Shown piece after piece: positions 8,457 through 17,808 of a stretch of 39,353 bases of DNA. Both the position numbers and the translations under genes were made by a program. Numbering within the stretch: the first letter of the stretch is position 1; every line of letters starts with the position of its first letter. Under the pieces are notes generated by a model, which saw nothing but the letters and a program-made list of their open reading frames with translations, ran no database searches and was not told the origin of the DNA. The stretch covers positions 1-39,353 of the forward strand of contig CAILUV010000008.1 of NCBI GenBank assembly GCA_903837555.1. The letters are read 5' to 3'. The DNA is from an uncultured Alphaproteobacteria bacterium (GTDB taxonomy: Bacteria > Pseudomonadota > Alphaproteobacteria > Micropepsales > Micropepsaceae).

Positions 8457-8496
8457 AAGCAACTCCCTGGGAGCTCCGGTTATTCTTGTGGTGTAT

Positions 8497-8533
8497 GGAG
8501 CGCCGTCAGGCTAGCCCAAGCCTGTGGCGCTCC
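8497..8533 (-). terminator. Strong hairpin between mmsA and the copy-2 quinoprotein gene
   Basis: GGAGCGCC (8497-8504) pairs with GGCGCTCC (8526-8533), and CAGGCT (8507-8512) pairs with AGCCTG (8519-8524) around the loop AGCCCA, giving 14 base pairs with one small internal loop. It begins 27 bases after the mmsA stop on the minus strand. No U-run follows on either strand, so it may be a weak or Rho-assisted terminator, an RNA-processing site, or a leader structure for the quinoprotein gene. Confidence 0.45.
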
Positions 8534-8559
8534 CAAGGCAAAAACCGTCGCGGAATGTC

Positions 8560-10047
<1,488 letters not shown>

Positions 10048-10129
10048 GCCATGGTCTTTATCAGGCCTGCTAGCGACTTGTCAGCCGCTCTGAATCTCGC
10101 CAGTCTGGCGGGCAAATAGGCAAAACAAC

Positions 10130-10148
10130 ATGCCCGGAAAACGGGCAT
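10130..10148 (+). promoter_or_regulatory. Leader hairpin before amtB
   Basis: ATGCCCG (10130-10136) and CGGGCAT (10142-10148) form a perfect 7-bp stem around the loop GAAAA, 9 bases before the first amtB ATG. It could be an operator dyad or a 5' leader structure. No sigma-54 promoter with correct GG-N10-GC spacing was found beside it. Confidence 0.4.
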
Positions 10149-10157
10149 TGCTTTGGG

Positions 10158-11396
10158 ATGGGGCAAACCGTGATAGACGCCGCAATCAGCGCTGCTGATA
10201 CCGCCTGGATTCTCACCGCCACCGCGCTGGTTCTGTTGATGACCCTGCCGGCGCTGGCACTTTTCTATGCCGGACTGGTCCAGGCCAAGAACGTGCTGTC
10301 GGTGCTGGCGCAGTGTTTCGCCATCGCCTGCGTCTGTTCGGTGCTGTGGTTCGCATTCGGCTATTCGCTGGCTTTCTCCGGTGACGGCGACTGGCTGGGC
10401 GACACCTCCGCCTTCTTCCTGCAGAGCCTGACACGCGATGGCGCGCGCGCCGGCACGCATCTGCCCGAAAGCGTCTTTGTGATGTTCCAGATGACCTTTG
10501 CGGTCATCACGCCGGCGCTGATCGTGGGAGCCTATGTCGAGCGCATCCGCTTTGCCGCCGTGCTGCTGATCTCAGGCCTTTGGATGCTAATCGTCTATGC
10601 CCCCACGGCGCACTGGATATGGGGTGGCGGCTGGCTCGCCAAGATGGGCGTGATGGATTACGCGGGCGGCATCGTCGTGCACGTCACCGCGGGCGTCTCG
10701 GCTTTGGTGATCGCCTGGATGCTCAAGCCGCGCCAGGAATTTCCCCATCATGTCCGCCCGCCGCACGCGCCCTGGATGGTGATGGTCGGCGCGGCGCTGC
10801 TGTGGGTCGGCTGGTTCGGTTTCAATGCGGGCAGCGCCCTGACGGCGGGCGGCGATGCCGGCATGGCGATGCTGGCGACGCATCTGTCGGCGGCCAGCGC
10901 CACGCTGGCATGGATGGCGATCGAATGGATCAAGTTCGGCAAGCCCAGCCTGGTGGGCGCCGTTACCGGCACGATCGCGGGCCTTGCCACCATCACGCCG
11001 GCGGCCGGCGTCGCGGGGCCGCTGGGCGCGGTACTGCTGGGCGCGGCCGCGGCCTGCGTCTGCTACTTCGCGGTCTGGCTGGTGAAGAAGGTCATGGCGG
11101 TGGACGACGCGCTGGACGTGCTGGGCGTGCACGGTGTCGGCGGCGCGCTGGGCACGCTGGCGCTGCCCTTCATCGTGGTGATCGGCGTCGCCGGCGGCAA
11201 GCTCAACCACGCGCCTCTGGAACAGTTCGGCGTGCAGGCCGTTGGCGTTATCGTGGTGGCGCTGTTCTCGGCCGTTGCCACCTGGATCATCACCAAGCTG
11301 GCCGACATGCTGGTGGGCCTGCGGGTCGATGCCGAGCATGAAACCCAGGGCCTGGATTTCACCAGCCACGGTGAAACCGGCTATCACACCCGCTAG
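10158..11396 (+). CDS. amtB: Ammonium transporter AmtB
   Basis: A 412-residue Amt/MEP/Rh channel of the inner membrane with about 11 transmembrane helices. The N-terminal DTAWILTATALVLLMTLPAL is the usual first helix of processed Amt proteins, so there is little or no cleavable signal. The pore twin histidines are visible as H175 (AGGIVVHVTAGVSAL) and H325 (VLGVHGVGGALGTLALP). GTG at 10170, preceded by GGATGGGG, is an alternative start. The channel conducts ammonium and is closed by binding of the PII protein encoded 10 bases downstream. Gene order is amtB then glnK, the reverse of the common arrangement. Confidence 0.95.
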   Translation: MGQTVIDAAISAADTAWILTATALVLLMTLPALALFYAGLVQAKNVLSVLAQCFAIACVCSVLWFAFGYSLAFSGDGDWLGDTSAFFLQSLTRDGARAGTHLPESVFVMFQMTFAVITPALIVGAYVERIRFAAVLLISGLWMLIVYAPTAHWIWGGGWLAKMGVMDYAGGIVVHVTAGVSALVIAWMLKPRQEFPHHVRPPHAPWMVMVGAALLWVGWFGFNAGSALTAGGDAGMAMLATHLSAASATLAWMAIEWIKFGKPSLVGAVTGTIAGLATITPAAGVAGPLGAVLLGAAAACVCYFAVWLVKKVMAVDDALDVLGVHGVGGALGTLALPFIVVIGVAGGKLNHAPLEQFGVQAVGVIVVALFSAVATWIITKLADMLVGLRVDAEHETQGLDFTSHGETGYHTR

Positions 11397-11406
11397 GAGA
11401 TTTCCC

Positions 11407-11745
11407 ATGAAACTCGTCACCGCGATCATTCAACCGCACCGCCTCGATACGGTGCGTGAAGCGCTCACCGCCATCGGCGTTGCCGGCATGACGGTGACCG
11501 AAGTGCGCGGCTATGGCCGCCAGAAGGGTCACACCGAAATCTATCGCGGCGCCGAATACACCATCGCCTTTACGCCCAAGCTGAAAGTCGAAGTGGCGCT
11601 GGGCAATGACCGCGTGGATGAGGTGATCGGCGCCATCACGCAGGCAGCGCGCACGGGCCGCATCGGCGACGGCAAGATTTTTGTCGTCGATCTGGAAGCC
11701 GCGCTTCGCGTCAGAACCGGCGAAACCGGCGACGAAGCCCTGTAA
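11407..11745 (+). CDS. glnK: Nitrogen regulatory protein P-II (GlnK)
   Basis: A 112-residue PII signal protein of normal length. ATG at 11407 follows a GGAG site and begins the standard MKLVTAIIQPHRLDTVREAL. The T-loop GRQKGHTEIYRGAEY places the uridylylation residue exactly at Tyr51. A B-loop-like TGRIGDGKIFV near residue 85 binds ATP/ADP and 2-oxoglutarate. PII trimers sense carbon/nitrogen balance, are modified by GlnD (not in this window) and plug the AmtB channel. Tight coupling to amtB (10-base spacing) marks this copy as GlnK rather than GlnB. Confidence 0.96.
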   Translation: MKLVTAIIQPHRLDTVREALTAIGVAGMTVTEVRGYGRQKGHTEIYRGAEYTIAFTPKLKVEVALGNDRVDEVIGAITQAARTGRIGDGKIFVVDLEAALRVRTGETGDEAL

Positions 11746-11757
11746 CTTGCCCTTTGG

Positions 11758-11784
11758 GTGGGGGTATGGAATCCATGCCCCCAC
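11758..11784. promoter_or_regulatory. 13-bp inverted repeat abutting the bioF start codon
   Basis: GTGGGGGTATGGA (11758-11770) and TCCATGCCCCCAC (11772-11784) are reverse complements except for one position (a G:U pair in RNA), around a single central base. The right arm ends immediately before the bioF ATG. It matches neither the BirA operator nor the BioR TTATMKATAA site as commonly described, and no U-run follows. It could be an operator for the bio genes or an RNA hairpin controlling bioF translation. Confidence 0.45.
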
Positions 11785-12912
11785 ATGACCGGCGATCCCC
11801 ATAAGACCGTGCTGGACGCCCTTGAGGCCAAGGGCCGGTTGCGCACGCTGGCGCCACGGGCGGGGCGCGATTTCACCTCCAACGATTTTCTGGCGCTGGG
11901 GGAAAGCCGCGTTTTGCGCGATGCGGCGCGCGATGCGCTGGAACGGGGCGTGCCGATTGGCGCGGGGGGCTCGCGGCTGCTGCGGGGCAATCATCCCGAG
12001 CATGAAGCGCTGGAAGACGAAGCGGCCAGTTTCTTCGGCAGCGAAGCGGCCCTGTATTTTCCCACCGGGTTTGCCGCCAACGCCGCGCTGGTGGCGACGC
12101 TGCCGCGCGAAGGCGATCTGATCGTCTATGACGCGCTGATCCATGCCAGCATCCGCGACGGTCTCGATCCGGCGCGCATTTCGGCAATCTCCGTGCCGCA
12201 TAACGATGTCACCGCGATGGAAGACGTCATCCGGCAATGGCGCGGGCAGGGCGGCGGGGGGCGTGTATGGATATCGGTGGAGACGCTCTATTCCATGGAC
12301 GGCGACCGCGCACCGCTGGATGATCTGGTCGTGTTGGCAAGTCGGCACGAGGCCATGTTGTTGCTGGATGAAGCCCATGCCACCGGGGTCTATGGCGATC
12401 AGGGGCGTGGACTGGGCGCAGACTATGAAGGCGCCCCCAACATCATCTCGCTGCACACCTGCGGCAAAGGGCTGGGCGCGTCGGGCGCGCTGGTATGTCT
12501 GCCGCGTCTGTATCGCGATTTCATCGTCAATCGCGGTCGCGCCTTCATCTATTCCACCGCGCCGTCGCCCCTGATGGCGGCGGTGGTCCGCGTGGCTCTG
12601 AAGGTTTGCGCCGGGGCCGAGCAGGAGCGCGCCCAGTTGCAGGCGTTGGCGCGGCAGGCCGATGACCTGATGAAGAAACTGGGTTTGCCACCCTCCGGTT
12701 CGCAGATCGTGCCGGTAATTTTGGGTGCGGACACGCGCGCCGTCGCGCTTGCCAATGCCTTGCAGGCGCGAGGCCATGACATTCGCGCCATCCGTCCGCC
12801 CACGGTGCCGGAAGGCACCGCGCGGCTGCGCCTTGCCCTGACCCTGCATGTGACGCCGGATGATCTGGATACGCTGTTCGCCGACCTGGCGGCGGAGATG
12901 GCGCGCGCATGA
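11785..12912 (+). CDS. bioF: 8-amino-7-oxononanoate synthase
   Basis: A 375-residue PLP enzyme that condenses pimeloyl-ACP/CoA with alanine to give 8-amino-7-oxononanoate, the first ring-assembly step of biotin synthesis. Alpha-oxoamine synthase marks are [49 protein letters not shown] (PLP-ring Asp) and the PLP lysine region [18 protein letters not shown] at 11785 is preferred over GTG at 11758, since the 27 bases between them form an inverted repeat. No good ribosome binding site precedes the ATG. The stop overlaps bioD in ATGA. Confidence 0.92.
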   Translation: MTGDPHKTVLDALEAKGRLRTLAPRAGRDFTSNDFLALGESRVLRDAARDALERGVPIGAGGSRLLRGNHPEHEALEDEAASFFGSEAALYFPTGFAANAALVATLPREGDLIVYDALIHASIRDGLDPARISAISVPHNDVTAMEDVIRQWRGQGGGGRVWISVETLYSMDGDRAPLDDLVVLASRHEAMLLLDEAHATGVYGDQGRGLGADYEGAPNIISLHTCGKGLGASGALVCLPRLYRDFIVNRGRAFIYSTAPSPLMAAVVRVALKVCAGAEQERAQLQALARQADDLMKKLGLPPSGSQIVPVILGADTRAVALANALQARGHDIRAIRPPTVPEGTARLRLALTLHVTPDDLDTLFADLAAEMARA

Positions 12913-13508
12913 GATTTGTCGTCAGCGGCACCGACACCGATATCGGCAAGACAGTCTTCGCTGCGGGCCTCGCGGGCCTGATCGGCGCCCGCTACTGGAA
13001 GCCGGTGCAGGCCGGCGAACCGGGCGACCGCGAAACCGTGGCGGCACTGGCGGGCGGGGAAACCGTGCCCGAAGCCTATCGCCTGAAACTCGCGGCCTCG
13101 CCCCACCAGGGCGCGGCGGAAGAAAATGTCGTGATCGATGCGGACAGGTTGACGCCGCCCGATGGTCCGCTGGTGATCGAAGGCGCGGGTGGTCTGATGG
13201 TGCCGCTGACCCGCGAGATGCTGTTCATCGATGTCTTTGCCCGGTGGAAACTGCCGGTGGTGCTGTGCGCCCGCACAACGCTGGGCACCATCAATCACAC
13301 GCTGCTGTCGCTGGAAGCGCTGCGCGCCCGCCACATACCCGTTCACGGCGTCGCCTTTATCGGCGAAGCCAATGACGAAAGCGAAGGCATCATTGCGGAA
13401 ATGGGCCGGGTGAAGCGGCTGGGGCGACTGCCCCACATCACGCCGCTGACGCCCGCACGGCTGGTGGCGGCGTTTGCCGACAATTTTCGCAAAGAGGATT
13501 TCGCGTGA
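12909..13508 (+). CDS. bioD: Dethiobiotin synthetase
   Basis: A 199-residue P-loop enzyme that uses ATP and CO2 to close the ureido ring of 7,8-diaminononanoate. The Walker A segment [16 protein letters not shown] is at residues 6-21, substrate-binding [14 protein letters not shown] near residue 36, and the second phosphate-binding segment [16 protein letters not shown] near residue 88. It is slightly shorter than the E. coli protein. It overlaps bioF by ATGA and bioA by GTGA, so the three genes are translationally coupled. Confidence 0.94.
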   Translation: MRFVVSGTDTDIGKTVFAAGLAGLIGARYWKPVQAGEPGDRETVAALAGGETVPEAYRLKLAASPHQGAAEENVVIDADRLTPPDGPLVIEGAGGLMVPLTREMLFIDVFARWKLPVVLCARTTLGTINHTLLSLEALRARHIPVHGVAFIGEANDESEGIIAEMGRVKRLGRLPHITPLTPARLVAAFADNFRKEDFA

Positions 13509-14764
13509 CGTCGCCGGCCACCCCATCACCTGTTTGGCATCCCTTCACGCAGCACGCCGTCAGCCCGGCAATGCCGCGCGTGGATCGCGGCGAAGGCGCA
13601 TGGCTTGAGACCGAGCATGGCCGTTTGCTGGATGCGATTTCCTCCTGGTGGGTGATCACCCATGGTCATCGCCATCCCCGGATCATCGACGCGATCAAGG
13701 CGCAGGCCGATCAACTCGATCAGGTGATCTTCGCCGGTTTCACCCACCAGCCGGCGGAGGACCTGGCGCGGGGCCTGATCGCGATTGCGCCGCCTGGCCT
13801 GTCACATGTGTTCTATTCCGACAGCGGTTCAACGGCGGTGGAAGTGGCGCTGAAGATGGCGTTGGGCTTCTGGAAAAATCATGGAAGCCCGCGCAGCCGC
13901 GTGATCGCGCTGGAGCATGCCTATCATGGCGACACGGTCGGCACGATGTCGGCGGGCGCGCGGGGCGTGTTCAACGCCGCCTATGAACCGCTGCTTTACG
14001 ATGTGGCGCGACTGCCGTTTCCCACGGGGCGCGGCTGCGACACGCTGGCGGCGCTGGAAGAGGCGGCCAAGGATGCTGCCGCCCTGATCGTCGAGCCGCT
14101 GATCCTGGGCTCGGGCGGCATGCATATCTACAGCGCCGAACTTCTGGCCAAGATGAAGAACATCTGCGAGCGCCACGGCACGCTGTTCATCGCCGACGAA
14201 GTGATGACGGGCTTTGGCCGCACCGGCACCCTGTTTGCCTGCGAACAGGCCGGCATCACGCCGGACATTATTTGTTTGGCCAAGGGTCTGACGGGCGGCA
14301 GCTTGCCGCTGGCCGCCACCCTCTGCACGCCGCAAATATTCGACGCACATTATTCCACCGACCGCAGCCGCACCTTTTTCCATTCCAGTTCCTTCACCGC
14401 CAACCCCATCGCCTGCGCCGCGGCACGGGCCAATCTGCAAGTCTGGCGTGAGGAGCCGGTGCGCGAACGCATTGTGGGCCTGGGCGAGATGCAGGAACAG
14501 CGGCTGGCGCAATTCACCGGCGACGCCCGGTTCCAGAATGTGCGCCGCCTTGGCACCATCGCGGCGCTGGACCTGAAAGTTGCCGACCCCGGCTATCTTG
14601 CCGGGCTGGGGCCGGAACTCACCGCCTTCTTCCATGCGCGCGGCATCTTGCTGCGCCCGCTGGGCAATACCATTTATGTCATGCCGCCTTATTGCGTGAC
14701 GGCGGCGGAACTCGATCTGGTGTATGATGCGATCGGCGCGGCCGCCGCAAAATTCTGCGGCTGA
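13505..14764 (+). CDS. bioA: Adenosylmethionine-8-amino-7-oxononanoate aminotransferase
   Basis: A 419-residue class III aminotransferase that converts 8-amino-7-oxononanoate to 7,8-diaminononanoate with SAM as amino donor. BioA features are [17 protein letters not shown] at the start, [16 protein letters not shown] (the WW pair contacts substrate), [46 protein letters not shown] (PLP Asp) and the Schiff-base lysine in [15 protein letters not shown]. The start is GTG at 13505 inside the bioD stop. bioB and the pimeloyl genes (bioC/bioH/bioZ) are absent from the window. Confidence 0.94.
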   Translation: MTSPATPSPVWHPFTQHAVSPAMPRVDRGEGAWLETEHGRLLDAISSWWVITHGHRHPRIIDAIKAQADQLDQVIFAGFTHQPAEDLARGLIAIAPPGLSHVFYSDSGSTAVEVALKMALGFWKNHGSPRSRVIALEHAYHGDTVGTMSAGARGVFNAAYEPLLYDVARLPFPTGRGCDTLAALEEAAKDAAALIVEPLILGSGGMHIYSAELLAKMKNICERHGTLFIADEVMTGFGRTGTLFACEQAGITPDIICLAKGLTGGSLPLAATLCTPQIFDAHYSTDRSRTFFHSSSFTANPIACAAARANLQVWREEPVRERIVGLGEMQEQRLAQFTGDARFQNVRRLGTIAALDLKVADPGYLAGLGPELTAFFHARGILLRPLGNTIYVMPPYCVTAAELDLVYDAIGAAAAKFCG

Positions 14765-14815
14765 TCCGAAATCGTCGATTTTTCGTAACCTGAAGTGCCG
14801 CTCGTACGTAAGGTG

Positions 14816-15532
14816 ATGATGATGCAAAAGCTCAAAGCCCTTTTTCTGGCTGCCGCCACTGTCGCGGCGATTGTCGCGATCCCCGCCTTCCTGTCGTCGC
14901 GCGTGTCCGCTGGTGATCTGAACAAGCCGATCCCCGCGCCGCTGAGCGATCCCGCCAATCGCGCCGCGACCGAAACTGTTGTGCTGGCCGGTGGCTGCTT
15001 CTGGGGTCAGCAGGCGGTGTTCGAGCATGTGAAGGGCGTGACCCGCGTGGTGGCGGGCTATTCCGGCGGCACCAAGCAGACGGCCAATTACGAAGACGTG
15101 GCGCATCAGCGGTCCGACCACGCCGAAGCGGTCGAAATCACCTTCGATCCCAAGCAGGTCAGCTTCGGCCAGTTGCTGCAGGTCTATTTCTCGGTGGCGC
15201 ATGATCCCACCCAGCTCAACCGCCAGGGCCCCGACCGCGGCGCCAGTTACCGGTCGGAAATCTTCGCGGCGACTCCGGCGCAGCTCGCCACCGCCAAGGC
15301 CTATATCGCCCAGCTCGAGGCGGCGCGAATCTTCCCCGCCCGCATCGTCACCAAGATCAGCGCCCTCAAAGGTTTCTACTGGGCCGAAACCGAGCATCAG
15401 GACTATCTGGTGAAGAACCCCAACTCGTCCTACATCCGCACCCATGACCTGCCCAAGCTGGCGGCGCTCAAGCAGGTCTGGCCGCAATTCTGGCGGGAAA
15501 ATCCGGTTCTTCTGGTTCAGACCCGGCATTAA
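14816..15532 (+). CDS. msrA: Exported peptide-methionine (S)-S-oxide reductase
   Basis: A 238-residue MsrA with an N-terminal export segment (KLKALFLAAATVAAIVAIPAF) absent from cytosolic MsrA. Three in-frame ATGs (14816, 14819, 14822) follow AAGGTG; the exact one is uncertain. The catalytic motif GGCFWG has Cys61 as nucleophile, followed by GYSGGTKQTANYEDV, HAEAVEITFDP, VAHDPTQLNRQGPDRGASYRS and ETEHQDYLVKNP. It reduces the S-epimer of methionine sulfoxide, here presumably in the periplasm. The R-epimer enzyme, also exported, lies just beyond the two IalB genes, so the four genes may share a role in envelope oxidative repair. Confidence 0.92.
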   Translation: MMMQKLKALFLAAATVAAIVAIPAFLSSRVSAGDLNKPIPAPLSDPANRAATETVVLAGGCFWGQQAVFEHVKGVTRVVAGYSGGTKQTANYEDVAHQRSDHAEAVEITFDPKQVSFGQLLQVYFSVAHDPTQLNRQGPDRGASYRSEIFAATPAQLATAKAYIAQLEAARIFPARIVTKISALKGFYWAETEHQDYLVKNPNSSYIRTHDLPKLAALKQVWPQFWRENPVLLVQTRH

Positions 15533-15595
15533 AACGCTGTCATCCGCGCCCTGGGATTCACCAAGTGGCGCCAAAGCCGGCAGGGCTTGCGGGTT

Positions 15596-15614
15596 AAAGC
15601 CCCCGGGGGCGTTT
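15596..15614 (+). terminator. Possible msrA terminator
   Basis: A perfect GC palindrome GCCCCCGGGGGC (15599-15610) flanked by AAA and GTTT can fold as a short hairpin with a CCGG loop and a bulged G, followed by TTTCCTTT. It is weak, but it is the only terminator-like element in the 190-base gap between msrA and the IalB pair; nothing else was recognised there. Confidence 0.3.
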
Positions 15615-15721
15615 CCTTTGTCGGCTTGATCTGGTAGTTCGTCCGCCTGGCTGGGTCGGGGGTTGCCTATAAAGGCGGCTTTTTGGGCTTATCCGAAGAA
15701 ATCAAAGCGAATCCAAAAGCG

Positions 15722-16288
15722 ATGAAAAATCTCACTGAACGCCTTGTGATCGGCGGCGCCGCGCTGGCCCTCGGCCTGCTCCTGGGCTGGATGATCCGCG
15801 GCGTGGCGACCTACAAGACCAACACCGCGCAGCTTGCCTCTTATGAAGACTGGCGCGTGACCTGTCCCGCCGCCACCGTGAAGGAAGGTTCGTGCGAACT
15901 TTCCAGCGAGATCATGGACAAGAGCCAGCCACAGCCGGTGGCCCGCACCACCATCACCACCGACCCGCAGGGCAACAAGGTGATCGGTTTCCACATGCCG
16001 CTTGGCGTGGCGCTGGAAGCGGGCATGGGCCTGACCATCGGCAAGGAGCCGGTCAAGGTTTTCCCGTACCGCACCTGCAATGCCGTCGGCTGCCTGGCCA
16101 CCGCGCCGTTCGACGACAAGATGGGCGAAGCGCTCAAGGGCGCGACCGAAGCCCGCCTGATGTTCGCCACCCTGGAAGGCAAGCCCATCGCGGTGGACAT
16201 GTCGTTCAAGGGTTATAACCAGGCCGTGCGCGCCTGGCGCAGCGGCGACGCGAAACGCAATTCCTGGTTCTGGAGACTCTGGTCATGA
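15722..16288 (+). CDS. Invasion-associated locus B (IalB) family protein, membrane-anchored
   Basis: A 188-residue IalB-fold protein with an N-terminal hydrophobic segment (VIGGAALALGLLLGWMIRG) not followed by an obvious signal peptidase site, so probably anchored with its C-terminal domain in the periplasm. Family features are YEDWRVTCP, two Cys pairs (CPAATVKEGSC and CNAVGC) and the closing DMSFKGYNQAVRA. IalB proteins were named from Bartonella invasion but are common in free-living alphaproteobacteria; the molecular function is unknown. TTG at 15683 after AAGGCGG is an alternative start. It overlaps the next IalB gene in ATGA. Confidence 0.85.
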   Translation: MKNLTERLVIGGAALALGLLLGWMIRGVATYKTNTAQLASYEDWRVTCPAATVKEGSCELSSEIMDKSQPQPVARTTITTDPQGNKVIGFHMPLGVALEAGMGLTIGKEPVKVFPYRTCNAVGCLATAPFDDKMGEALKGATEARLMFATLEGKPIAVDMSFKGYNQAVRAWRSGDAKRNSWFWRLWS

Positions 16289-16899
16289 CCTTTTCCCAAT
16301 CTCTGATTGGCGCGACCCTCGGCCTGATGCTGGCTTCGGGCGCCGCCCTGGCCCAGGACGCCGCCGCGCCCGCCGCGCCGGCGTCCGGCGCGCAGGGCCG
16401 TCCCGAAGTGAGGCCGATTGGCGACTGGGTGGTGCGTTGCTTCCCGATCACCAGCCCCAGCCCCTGCGACATCTATCAGGAGCTGAACGACCAGCGCACG
16501 CAGCAGCGCGTGCTGTCCTTCTCGATCGCCTTTGTGCCGAGCCTGAACCGTCACGGCATCCAGATCACCGTGCCGCTGGAAGTCTCGATCCCGCGCGGCC
16601 TGGTCATCGAAACCGACTCCTTCAAGTCGCAGGCGATGAAGTACCGCATGTGCGACCGCACCGGCTGCTTCGTGCAGATGCCGATCGAAAATGCGGCCAT
16701 CAACTCGATCGCCAAGTCGGGTCCGGACGCCAAGGTCCGCATCTTCGCCGACAGCGGCAAGTCCTATGAGCTGAAGTTCTCGCTCAAGGGCTTCTCGGCC
16801 GCGCATGACGCGATGGTCGAGCAGGCCAAAGCCAAGGCCAAGAACGTGCCGGTGCAGCCCGCCGCTGCGGCGCCCGCCGCGCCGGCTCCGGCGCCGTAA
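16285..16899 (+). CDS. Invasion-associated locus B (IalB) family protein, secreted
   Basis: A 204-residue IalB-family protein with a cleavable signal (SQSLIGATLGLMLASGAALAQ), then an Ala/Pro linker, the IalB domain (IGDWVVRCFPITSPSPCDI, MCDRTGCFVQMPIE, LKFSLKGFSAAHDAM) and an Ala/Pro-rich C-terminal tail. The four-cysteine pattern matches the upstream protein, so the pair arose by duplication and now differs in anchoring: one membrane-bound, one soluble. Translation is coupled by the ATGA overlap. A clear terminator follows. Confidence 0.87.
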   Translation: MTFSQSLIGATLGLMLASGAALAQDAAAPAAPASGAQGRPEVRPIGDWVVRCFPITSPSPCDIYQELNDQRTQQRVLSFSIAFVPSLNRHGIQITVPLEVSIPRGLVIETDSFKSQAMKYRMCDRTGCFVQMPIENAAINSIAKSGPDAKVRIFADSGKSYELKFSLKGFSAAHDAMVEQAKAKAKNVPVQPAAAAPAAPAPAP

Positions 16900-16919
16900 C
16901 AGTTCGAAAAGACCAAATG

Positions 16920-16954
16920 AAAAGGCCGGCGCAAAACGCCGGCCTTTTTCTTTT
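16920..16954. terminator. Bidirectional terminator between the IalB operon and msrB
   Basis: GGCCGGCG (16924-16931) and CGCCGGCC (16937-16944) form a perfect 8-bp stem around CAAAA, followed by TTTTT on the plus strand and preceded by AAAA, which reads as a U-run on the minus strand. It sits between two convergent genes and should serve both. Confidence 0.9.
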
Positions 16955-17412
16955 CAGGCCTTCGCCGGTTTGAATGCCAGCGCGACGCCATTCATGCAGT
17001 ATCGCAGTCCCGTGGGCGGCGGCCCGTCGTCGAAGACATGGCCCAGATGCCCGCCGCAACGGCGGCAATGCACCTCGGTGCGCGTCATGCCCATCTTGCG
17101 GTCGGTCTTGGTGCCAACGGCGTTGGCCAACGGCCGCCAGAAGCTGGGCCAGCCGGTGCCGCTTTCGAACTTGGTGGCCGAGGAAAACAGGTCCAGATCG
17201 CAACCGGCGCAGGCAAAAATGCCGTCCCGCTTTTCCTTGTTCAGCGGCGAGGTGTAAGGCCGCTCGGTGCCCTCATGGCGCAGCACGGCATACGCCAGCG
17301 GCGAAAGCTGCTTCTTCCACTCCGCGTCGCTTTTGGTCACGTCGAAGCCAAGCGCGGGCGCGGCAAAAGCGGCGCTGCCCATCAGGCCCGTCAGGAAAAC
17401 CCGTCTGCGCAT
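16954..17412 (-). CDS. msrB: Exported peptide-methionine (R)-S-oxide reductase
   Basis: A 152-residue MsrB. The frame is open to 17715, but ATG at 17412 has GGAGG 6 bases upstream and starts a twin-arginine-like signal (RRRVFLTGLMGSAAFAAP). The zinc site is intact (C68/C71 in FACAGCD, C116/C119 in HCRRCGGHLGHVF), and the catalytic Cys139 sits in GLRYCMNGVALAF. FESGTGWPSFW is the substrate-pocket motif. It reduces the R-epimer of methionine sulfoxide. A Tat-type signal fits a metal-loaded enzyme folded before export. It complements the exported MsrA 1.4 kb away. Confidence 0.93.
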   Translation of the reverse strand: MRRRVFLTGLMGSAAFAAPALGFDVTKSDAEWKKQLSPLAYAVLRHEGTERPYTSPLNKEKRDGIFACAGCDLDLFSSATKFESGTGWPSFWRPLANAVGTKTDRKMGMTRTEVHCRRCGGHLGHVFDDGPPPTGLRYCMNGVALAFKPAKA

Positions 17413-17462
17413 GTTTGCCTCCATATCCGCAATTATACGCCCTTTTGGGCGCGCCGGATCAA

Positions 17463-17487
17463 GGAACTTAAGCATGGTCCGCCCGTT
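17463..17487 (+). promoter_or_regulatory. Candidate EcfG (general stress sigma) promoter for csbD
   Basis: GGAAC (17463-17467), a 16-base spacer and CGTT (17484-17487) match the consensus known for the alphaproteobacterial general-stress sigma factor EcfG. The start of transcription would fall near 17494, about 40 bases before the csbD ATG. The gene product belongs to a stress-response family, which supports the assignment. Confidence 0.7.
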
Positions 17488-17535
17488 ACATTCCGAGCGT
17501 TCCCCAGCGCGAAAACCCATTTTCAGGAGCATGTC

Positions 17536-17718
17536 ATGGACAAGGACAGAATCGAAGGCGCCGCCACCCAGGCCAAGGGCGCGATCAAGGAAACCGTCGG
17601 CAAGGTCACCGGCGACGCCAAGCTGAAGGCGGAAGGTGCGGCCGAAAAAACCGCTGGCAAGGTCCAGAACGCCATCGGCGGCGCCAAGGATGCTGTGCGC
17701 GACGCGCTGAAGCACTAA
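17536..17718 (+). CDS. CsbD family general stress protein
   Basis: A 60-residue hydrophilic, Lys/Ala/Gly-rich protein of the CsbD family. ATG at 17536 follows AGGAG by 6 bases. Near-repeats of the family are GAATQAKGAIKETVGKVTGD and GAAEKTAGKVQNAIGGAKDA, predicted to be amphipathic and largely disordered. CsbD proteins accumulate in stationary phase and under osmotic or oxidative stress; the biochemical role is not settled. It is monocistronic, with its own EcfG-type promoter and a strong terminator. Confidence 0.93.
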   Translation: MDKDRIEGAATQAKGAIKETVGKVTGDAKLKAEGAAEKTAGKVQNAIGGAKDAVRDALKH

Positions 17719-17739
17719 CGCTCTGTCATAAAACGGATC

Positions 17740-17771
17740 AGCCCGGCGCCCTATTGGGCGCCGGGCTTTTT
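17740..17771 (+). terminator. Intrinsic terminator of csbD
   Basis: A perfect 12-bp stem, AGCCCGGCGCCC (17740-17751) with GGGCGCCGGGCT (17756-17767), loop TATT, followed by a run of five T ending at 17771. It lies 22 bases after the csbD stop and separates it from sppA. Confidence 0.95.
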
Positions 17772-17808
17772 CGTTACATTGCCGCCTTCATTTCTTGCAG
17801 GACATTCC

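Noticed and set aside
10100-10157. Sigma-54 promoter before amtB
   Set aside because: No GG-N10-GC pair with flanking consensus bases at correct spacing.
11745-11785. BioR or BirA operator before bioF
   Set aside because: The dyad present does not contain TTATMKATAA or the TTGTAAAC/GTTTACAA halves.
13829-15574. A 581-codon minus-strand open frame across bioA and msrA
   Set aside because: It is antisense to two recognisable enzymes and has no family features.
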